Assembly: GCA_951812925.1 (NCBI GenBank)
Contig: OX638370.1
Span: 95,556,897-95,620,896 of the forward strand
Reading direction: 5' to 3'
DNA length: 64,000 nucleotides
Origin: Calliopum simillimum
Lineage: Eukaryota; Arthropoda; Insecta; Diptera; Lauxaniidae
Part shown: piece after piece, positions 56,800 through 64,000 of the stretch
Position numbering within the stretch: the stretch's first letter is position 1
Layout of the letters: each line of letters begins with the position of its first letter
Position numbers and translations under genes: made by a program
The notes under the pieces: model-generated
Told to the model about the DNA's origin: nothing
Databases searched by the model: none
What the model saw: only the letters and a program-made list of their open reading frames with translations

Positions 56800-57324
56800 A
56801 TGAAACAAATAAATGCCAGTTCATACGACGATATTGTTGAACACTTAATGGTGTCATATAAATGTCGCAAAATTTTTTTGTTGTTTTAAATTTGTTGTTT
56901 GTTTTTTTTTTTATTGTTTTATTTATGCCCATACTATATTTTGTTATTATTATCAACTTATACATCGAATGATTTGTATAGCATGTAATTAGGAGTTAAA
57001 TTCTTTTGAGAACACATTCCAACTTGTGTGTAAAATTTCTGTTTATACAAATTGATTTAAATTTAATAAACAACAGACAATTGTCGTTATTAATAATTAT
57101 TGGAATAACATCCTTTATACTAATAAAAAACAATGCACAATGTGTAATTAATAACTTTATTGAATTAGTCTGTACACTTTAATTATAAAAATATATTTAT
57201 TTAGCTAAAAACTAAACTTCAGATCTTTGAAATTGATTTAATTTTAGAACAAATGTCTATAGTACAAGAAAATTAAATAAATATTTATGTGAAAAATATC
57301 TACTCGTATATACATATATATATT
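56800..57324. other. PGM2 3' untranslated region and short intergenic DNA
   Basis: AT-rich, with an AATAAA at 57065-57070. Nothing else recognised before the fold-back element. Confidence 0.4.
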
Positions 57325-59050
57325 TGAACGCCCACAAGATATGTGAAATGTGCAAAGTTGTAAATTTGTTTACTCCCCGTCCATTTCCTGAAATTAGACG
57401 TCAAAAAAATAAGATCTCAAAAAAAAAATTTGGAATCGGTAGTGAAAAAAACCCAGCCGGTTTGCGATTAAAGGTCGAAAAATTTACTAAAAAAAGGCGA
57501 GTCGCTTTGACTGCCCGTTTCTTCAAAACTATTAATTTTTTCGTAATGTTCTTAAGCCAATTTTTGTAGAGAATGACTAGGTCAACATTATCTTCTTAGA
57601 GAGTTTTGGTCCAAAAATTAAATTTGTGGCTGTGTCGGTGCGAAAATTAAAATTTTTTAAGAAAATTTTCATGACTTTTTCTATAAACTGTTTTTTTATT
57701 ATTTTTAAAGGGAGGAATATTTGTTCTGGAATTCTAATATTGCAGGAGATTAAATGTTGATTAATTTAACAAAAAAACTTATTTAAAATTTCAAGGTATG
57801 GAGCCGGTCTCAATGTTGGAAAAAAATAAGTATTTTAATTTTTTTCTTTTAATCGCTACTTTATTAAATGCAAAAAAAAATACATTGCTAGTTGTTATTA
57901 AATGAATCATTTAGAACTACTTTTTGCCTTCAAAATGAGCTATGAAATGGGGTTGTGCGACTTTTTTTCAAAAAGTTATGACCATTTTAAAATGACGTTA
58001 TGAAAGTTAAAAATCATGTACGGATTCTCTATAGCAATTGCCATATTGCTATATCTTTTATAATGTTATTTTAAAATGGTCATAAATTTTTAAGGAAAAC
58101 GATTTAGTACGTGTTCCACACAACCTCAAAAATCGTGTTTTTTGAACATTAAGGGTGAGATATTCAACATTAATAAATTCATCTAAAATGAATATTTTGG
58201 TTTTGGTTTGTAGTCGTTTTTTTTTTAAATACCGTTTTTCGACCTCATTTTAAAAACCATGCCATGAACCGATTTTTAAAACTTTTTTTCTTATTCAGTA
58301 ACTGCTCCCGTGGAATTTCACATCTATGTGCAGTTCACGACAACTTGATTGAAATTTTTTCCTGGGCTGCGCGCACGAAATTTGAAATTTTTGATTATCT
58401 CTGCTGGAACAGCCCAAAAACGAACTAAAACGAAAATAAATGTTATTTTCGTGTTCAGCGATCCCAAACTAGTTTAGAAAATATGACTACCAAAATGGTA
58501 TCTTACCAAATTAAAAATTAAGAAGAAGAAATAAAAAAATACATTTTTTTTTCTTAACTTTGAAACGGGCTCCATTTCTTAAAATCTAATATTTTTTAAT
58601 AATTTTTCTTTTAAATTAATCAACATTTAATTCCCTACAACATAAAAATTCCAGAATAAATATTCCGCCTTTTGAAAATTACAAAACACCAATTTATAGA
58701 AAAAAAGTCACGAAAATTTTCTTAAAAAATTTAAACTTTTGTACCGAAACAGCAACAAATTTAATTTTTGGACCAAAACTTTTTAAGAAAATAATGTTGA
58801 CCTAGTCATGCTCTACAAAAGTTGTCTTGGAAATATTACGAAAAAATTAATAGTTTTGAAGTAACGGACAGTCAAAGCTACTTGCCTTTTTTTAGTCAAT
58901 TTTTCGACCTTTGATCGAAAACCGGCTGGGTTTTTTCCACTACCGATTCCAAATTTTTTTTTGAGATCTTATTGTTTTGACGTCTAATTTCAGGAAATGC
59001 ATGGGGGGCAAGCAAAATCAGAATTTTGCACATATGGGCGCTCTAATATA
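57325..59050. repeat. Large fold-back element
   Basis: Left arm about 57325-57850 and right arm about 58560-59050 are imperfect reverse complements for roughly 480 bp. Shared blocks: CATTTCCTGAAATTAGACGT, AAAATTTGGAATCGGTAGTG, AACCCAGCCGGTTT, AGGTCGAAAAATT, GACTAGGTCAACATTATCTT and their complements. The loop holds a smaller inverted pair (AAAGTTATGACCATTTTAAAA near 57973; TTTTAAAATGGTCATAAA near 58070). No coding; no target duplication visible. Confidence 0.8.
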
Positions 59051-59164
59051 TATGTATATGAAAAACTATATAGTGAAAAAGTTATGTACGTGTTGAATTA
59101 TATACTCATTTATCTATTCTATATGTTCGTATGAATTATTAAATTTGGAAGTGGAATAAATCCA

Positions 59165-59300
59165 TAAAGGGACAAAAGTAATGTCATAATATAAATTGGA
59201 TGATATTTTGTTTTTGGGTAGAGTTTGCTTGATGGTGTGAAATTGATGGCACTAAGTTGAAAATATTATATCGGTCAAATAATGGCATTACTTTTGTTCT
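59165..59300. mobile_element. Decayed relative of the 11900-12164 MITE
   Basis: Contains ACAAAAGTAATGTCATAAT on the left and the inverse-like ATGGCATTACTTTTGT on the right. The middle (GTGTGAAATTGATGGCACTA, TATCGGTCAAATAA) parallels the intact copy. Confidence 0.6.
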
Positions 59301-59639
59301 CCAATTATTCCTCTTTCAAAAATAAAGATTCATATATTGATAAAAGAGATTTTTGTCTCTGGCTTATAAATTTAAAAACGGTGGGATAAATGCCAATTTA
59401 CAATTTTTTTTTTTTTTGTATTTTTCCCATTGTCGGTATGGCCCTGAATAGGCAGATATTTTATTAATTGCATAACATGTTTTTAATATTATTAAATAAA
59501 ATTTAAACTTATAATCACCTAACGAATATTGTTTAGTTATATTGATAGGACTTTCAAATTTGAGAATTCTCAATAATGTTAACTAACATTATTTGGACAA
59601 CCAGACATATAGAAATCTTTACAGAGAGTAGAAATGAAT

Positions 59640-61900
59640 ATAAAAGGGCTGTCCATCAACCTTGAGATGGTAAAATTCGCTGACTTCGTCCACCCTTTCA
59701 GAGTGAAAACAAAATTGGTAAGTAAATGGGCATTTCCATAGTAACGGCTGCGACAGTTTTAGGACAATTTTTAAAATTAAAAGTAGAATTTGGGTAAATA
59801 CGCCAGAAAGGTGCCTTAACTTTAGAAGTGTCAACTATCTCGATCTTGTCAACAAATAGAAGTATTTAAAAAAGTTCAATTTCAATGCTGTACTAAATTG
59901 ATGGTAACGGGTACGACGTTACAAATATGCTATTTTCGTTTTATGAGATTTGATCCCTCAGATCTGTAAAATTTAACATGAAACGGTAAAAATAAAACTT
60001 CCAAATTAATTCATTGTAATATTTTGTTAAAAAATTTTCTTAGTTTGCTGCATTAAGAGATAAATAAATTGGAAAAACAGCAAAAAGTAACGGGTGCGAT
60101 ACCATAAAATAAAAACAATATGTATAATTATATCCATTATATTTAACATCCAACGGGAAACGGAAGCGCATTGAAACGAATTCAGTTGCGTTTCTAGGGA
60201 AGCAGGAAGCTGCTTCCAGTGCTGTTCTCATTGCTTATCTTTTTTAACACAGCATGTCCTAGCGGAGATGCACATCTTCAGAAGCACATGAAATACGCTT
60301 ATGTGGAAGCACACATTTGGAAGCATATGAAATACGCTTCCGTGGAAGTTTTTCAAAATTTTAAGTTCCATTTCACAAAAATTACTTTTTTTTCTGTAAC
60401 TTTTGGTCCATTTATTTTTATAAGCAATAAAAAAAATAGAATTTGAAAAATTTTGTATGCTACCAGAGATGTGCTTCTATTGAGCTCTTTTTGGAAGCAG
60501 CTTCATTTCATTTTTTTTAAGGTCATTTAGAGGTTACTCAAGGTCAATGTAAGCAAAATTTTGGCTTGATGCGGTGTTTATTTTATTACGATCTCACGAA
60601 TGCTGGAAATGTGTCGTACTATATATCTAACTTTACGTCTTGAATCAAGGTTTATAATAAAATAAAAGTTGGAACCTAAGATCAATTTCATACCATTTCT
60701 TTAGCTAAAACACCCGCAAAAAAATTATTTTCGATATTTCACCCCACTGTGAAACTCTAAATCTTAATTTTCGTCAAAACTTCATCACTAAATCACGCAA
60801 GGAACAATTTTCTCTAACATTTTAACTAATTATATCCTGCTGTACTTTTTGACCCCTTTTAAAAAAGGGTTATAATGGGTTAAAATTAGGGTTCACCAAA
60901 GAAGAGAAATGCGTACAAATACACATGAAAAATGAGAAATTTTTGTCTGCTTCTCATTCCTTTCATTTGTCTAAATTTTTACACCTTATTCTTAAGTTTT
61001 AAGCATTTCTTGTCTTTGGTGACCTCTAGTGAAATCTTAAGTAGAATATTTTTGTATAACATTTTAACCCATTATAACCCACTTCTTTTACAAGGGGCGC
61101 AAAAACCCAGCAGTCATAAGAACAGGATATAATGGGTTAAGATGTTGTAGAAAGTTCTCCATAGTTCTTTAACCAAGAAAAAAATGAGTAAAAACTCAAA
61201 TAAATAATACTGTAAGGGTTGAAAGGCAAAATAATAAAAAGGTAACGGGTGCGATATCGTTTTCAAATGAAAAAAAAAATAAGAACAATGATTTAACCAT
61301 CTCTGTCTTTTTCATGTCCATACAATTCATATGGAGCAAATCGAAACAGAGACGGTTAAATTACGCTGACGCTCGACTATCGCTCCAATTTAGGTATGAC
61401 AGTTTTGTTACTCTCCTTTGATTTTTTTTTTAATTAATTTCACAGTATTTGAAATTTTTGATGTTTAATGGTAACGGGCGCGACAGAGATCACTCATTTT
61501 AAAAAAATTACCGAAAATTTATTTTAAAGTCTAGTGACTGCTTGTTTTGCTTTTTTTTGGCACTTAAGGACCAAGAAAACGACACGCAGCTCTAATTTAT
61601 GAAGATCCCGGCGTATTATAACCCATTCTCGCTTGCTTATATAATTAATAATAATATATGTATCTAACCAAGCACTTCCTAGCTTAGTTCGCCATTTAAA
61701 AAGTTTTTATATTTTTATTAGAATTTTTAGCTAGGTATGTGAAAACAAGGCACTACCTTGCTCAAAAATTAAAAAAACCGCACGTAAACAGCCAAAATTA
61801 TTAGGGAAATTAACACTGAATGTACGCAATGACAGCTGAATATTTGACAGATAGAAATTTGACAATCGAATTTCAATCTGTCAATACGAAGCGTTCACAA
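59640..61900. other. Intergenic region with family A copies and a recurring GTAACGGGTGCGA motif
   Basis: No gene recognised. GTAACGGSTGCGA-like words occur at 59741, 59904, 60087, 61242 and 61471. A 33 bp imperfect direct duplication (GAAGCACATGAAATACGCTT and GAAGCATATGAAATACGCTT) lies at 60277-60348. A short hairpin (TTTAACCATCTCTGT against ACAGAGACGGTTAAA) spans 61292-61352. Family A pieces at 60585-60850 (reversed) and 60995-61140 (direct) form a loose inverted pair. Confidence 0.5.
60585..61140. repeat. Dispersed repeat family A, copies 4 (reversed) and 5 (direct)
   Basis: 60585-60850 has ATTTTATTACGATC, GTCTTGAATCAAGGTTTATA, TTTAGCTAAAAC, CACTGTGAAACTCTAAATCT in reversed order relative to 38125. 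60995-61140 has TTTCTTGTCTTTGGTGACCT, AGTAGAATATTTTTGT and AACCCATTATAACCC in direct order. Confidence 0.55.
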
Positions 61901-62015
61901 AAAAACTATAGGAAAAAACGCAACGTTCGTTGCACTCTGCTTCATTTTTCAAGCTCCTTTTTTTTCCTCTTGTGTCAGCGAAAAAGAATTCAATTAAAGC
62001 GCATTAAATTCCGAA

Positions 62016-63978
62016 ATGATGGATCAAGAGGTGCTGCAACCCTATGATGTCGATCTAGAAGATGGTGAGGTAAGTGTTGTAGACAGATGGTTGCTTCGTT
62101 AATTGTGCAGCTATACGTTTTTGCCTAAAACCTAACTAATCTCTACCCCGCCCATTCAAGTTATCAGACAGTAGTGATGCTGGCGAAGAACAGGACGACG
62201 ATGATGTTGAGGGTTATACACCATTGCAGCGGCCAACTTTGACCTCGTCCATAGTTTTAGCACCGACAAAATCGGCCGCAGTCGCTGCCTTGAGCAGCGC
62301 TACTATCTGTAATGAACCGCTTAGCAATTGCAAACAGATGCAGCAGGCGCTAGAGGAAGAAGATATTCTAAACGATGACTCTAACGACAGCAGCAGTGGT
62401 GATTCATCGAGTAGCGAATCCACAGATAGTTGTTTAAAGAAATTGAGTGCAAATGATGGAGGCACTACCAAACACAAAAAGCGAAGCATCCGTACTGTCA
62501 TGCTGAGGGTACCACCTATCGATGTGGAAGGACAGAAAAGGCGAGCACGTTTTAAGAAATATGATATTTGGTCTGCAAGTTTGCAAGAGGATGCGCTAAC
62601 AGAAAATATGCGTGATATTGATGTTACGAAAAGCAGCCGAAACGATCGAAATGTAGAAAATTACGATTTTTCACTCAAGTATCGTTTGAATGGAGAGAAC
62701 AGTCTGAAACGTCGCTTATCGAATTCTACAGATGATATCTCAGAGGATAGTGAATATCACCAGCAGGCGAAAAGAGGAAGATCAATGACAGCGAATTCGC
62801 AACGAAAATCTGCAAAACAACGATTAGGCGGTGGTTATGTCCAAAAAGCTCGGGCGCGTGGAAGGCGTGGCTCTTCGCCAACAAGTGGCTCGGATACATC
62901 CTATGAACCACGATATATACTTGACTTGGATGAAACAGAAGGACGCGATCCATTGGATGTAGCACGAGAAATGGCAAATAAATTATATGAAGAAAAAGAT
63001 GAGCTTATGAGTAAGTTTGATTATTTTAAAAGTTCTTTGATATTTTGTCATGAAAATTACTTTTGTCCCATATCATATAACTTTTTGCTATGGAGTGTAA
63101 GACAAACGCGACGATAAATATGTTTAAGTTACATCTCATGCTTGTGGAATTGTTAAAGTTGCATTACATACTAAGAAAACAATAAGTTGTCAACTGAAAT
63201 CAATAATTGGAATTATAACGGGTAATCGAATATCATTAGGTATATGGATAGAATATTTAGATATCATTAAAGAGTTATGCAAGTCATGGACAAAACAGAA
63301 TAATTTGTTATTTTAGATACAAAACATAAATTTTTATGTGCAATTAAAATTAATTTTCCCGTGAAGACACTTAAAGCGCCTCTTAAGATCCTTTTTTTTC
63401 ACAAAATGTCAGATAAAACTTATACGAATATTTGTGCACATTATTTAAGGAATTACCAATTTTTTATGTAATATTATTTTTAGTTCGAATAGTGGAAGTT
63501 TTGGGCACGGAATTGCCAGTTGAAATTTTCAAAGAAACTCAACGGATTGAAGCCGATGGTGGTATGCTTATAAAGGTAAACTTATTTAATTTTGTGTTGA
63601 ATGTTATCATTTTATTTATTAGATGATATTCAATACAAACAAATATTTTATTCAAATTTTTATAGTTCAGTAGTTTCAGTGTAAATTGCATTATTTATTT
63701 ACAGAATGGAAAACGTCGTCGCACACCTGGTGGTGTTTTCCTTTTTCTCCTTAAAGAAGATGATCGTTTAAATTCACAAGAACAGAAGTTAATTTTTCAG
63801 GAAGAGCGTCAAAATTCTAACAAATGGCGAAAAGGCTTAAAAGCTTTATCACGCGATCGCAAAGTTGAAGAGCTAAAAAAACGGCTTAGCAAACAAAAAG
63901 AGCTACCAGCATTAAATACAAGAAAAGATCTCTATCTACTTGGTTGCGATTTGAATTTGGAAAGTCACACGTCAAATT
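62016..63978 (+). CDS. Phax: PHAX, phosphorylated adaptor for snRNA export (5' four exons)
   Basis: Nuclear adaptor that bridges cap-binding complex and CRM1 to export U snRNAs. Exons 62016-62069, 62161-63010, 63484-63575 and 63705-63978 join in phases 0, 1, 0; the gene continues beyond 64000 after a donor GTAAGT at 63979. About 423 residues are covered. N-terminus MMDQEVLQPYDVDLEDGE, then acidic/Ser-rich stretches with casein-kinase-type sites (DDSNDSSSGDSSSSES), a basic KHKKR, and Arg/Gly-rich RARGRRGS. The conserved RNA-binding domain begins DPLDVAREMANKLYEEKDEL, continues VEVLGTELPVEIFKETQRIE and ADGGMLIK, and has the signature NGKRRRTPGGVFL. A following Lys/Arg-rich helix ends RKDLYLLGCDLNLESHTSN. 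ATG at 62016 is followed by a second ATG; either could start. The tail exon is missing from the window. Confidence 0.92.
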
Positions 63979-64000
63979 GTAAGTATATTTTATTTAAAGG

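Noticed and set aside
61820..62047. 75-codon plus-strand frame upstream of PHAX
   Set aside because: It overlaps the PHAX start in another frame and looks like 5' flank; the PHAX frame is supported by domains and splice phases.

Overview
The window is a stretch of AT-rich genomic DNA from an insect, most likely a higher fly (Brachycera/Schizophora). The grounds are gene content with closest remembered counterparts in flies, many 53-75 bp introns with GTAAGT-type donors, and very heavy loading with small inverted-repeat transposons. I cannot name the species; a tephritid-like fruit fly is a guess. Nothing prokaryotic or viral was recognised.

Host genes, left to right: (1) the 5' end of a secreted carboxylesterase of the juvenile-hormone-esterase type (minus, runs off the left edge); (2) aspartyl/asparaginyl beta-hydroxylase Asph (minus, 5637-24505), reconstructed here as 13 coding exons that join in frame to 1216 residues with the iron- and 2-oxoglutarate-binding residues present; (3) a DHHC palmitoyltransferase resembling ZDHHC24 (minus, 39495-40431, two exons, 290 residues); (4) phosphoglucomutase-2/phosphopentomutase (plus, 54485-56799, two coding exons, 623 residues); (5) the 5' four exons of PHAX, the snRNA export adaptor (plus, from 62016, runs off the right edge). 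They are unrelated in function and each looks independently transcribed.

Gene fragments: a decayed piece of glutamyl-prolyl-tRNA synthetase (two WHEP domains plus the start of the ProRS part, one intron kept, then a frameshift) at 32614-33501, facing a small antisense coding-like fragment; and a decayed RACK1 WD-repeat fragment at 41470-41920 lying inside an element with inverted termini.

The rest is mostly repeats. The most elaborate locus is a 7.5 kb PIF/Harbinger element (44338-51861, TCA target duplication) with two degenerate genes. It carries, nested inside it, a small MITE, an unclassified 0.9 kb inverted-repeat element, a 1293 bp mariner whose transposase has only two nonsense changes, and a 68 bp minisatellite that interrupts the Harbinger transposase gene and is itself split by a 1006 bp pogo/Tigger-like element. 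Elsewhere there are long fold-back elements (10.1-11.7 kb, 30.4-32.3 kb, 57.3-59.0 kb), a dead Tc1-like element in an Asph intron, several hairpin MITE families and several dispersed repeat families. No tRNA, rRNA or CRISPR was seen.

The most interesting points are the minisatellite grown inside a transposase gene, two host-gene fragments in or beside mobile DNA, the possible alternative ends and second hydrophobic exon of Asph, and large hairpins inside Asph introns. All coordinates of exons come from reading splice signals and phases by eye; no search or alignment was run.
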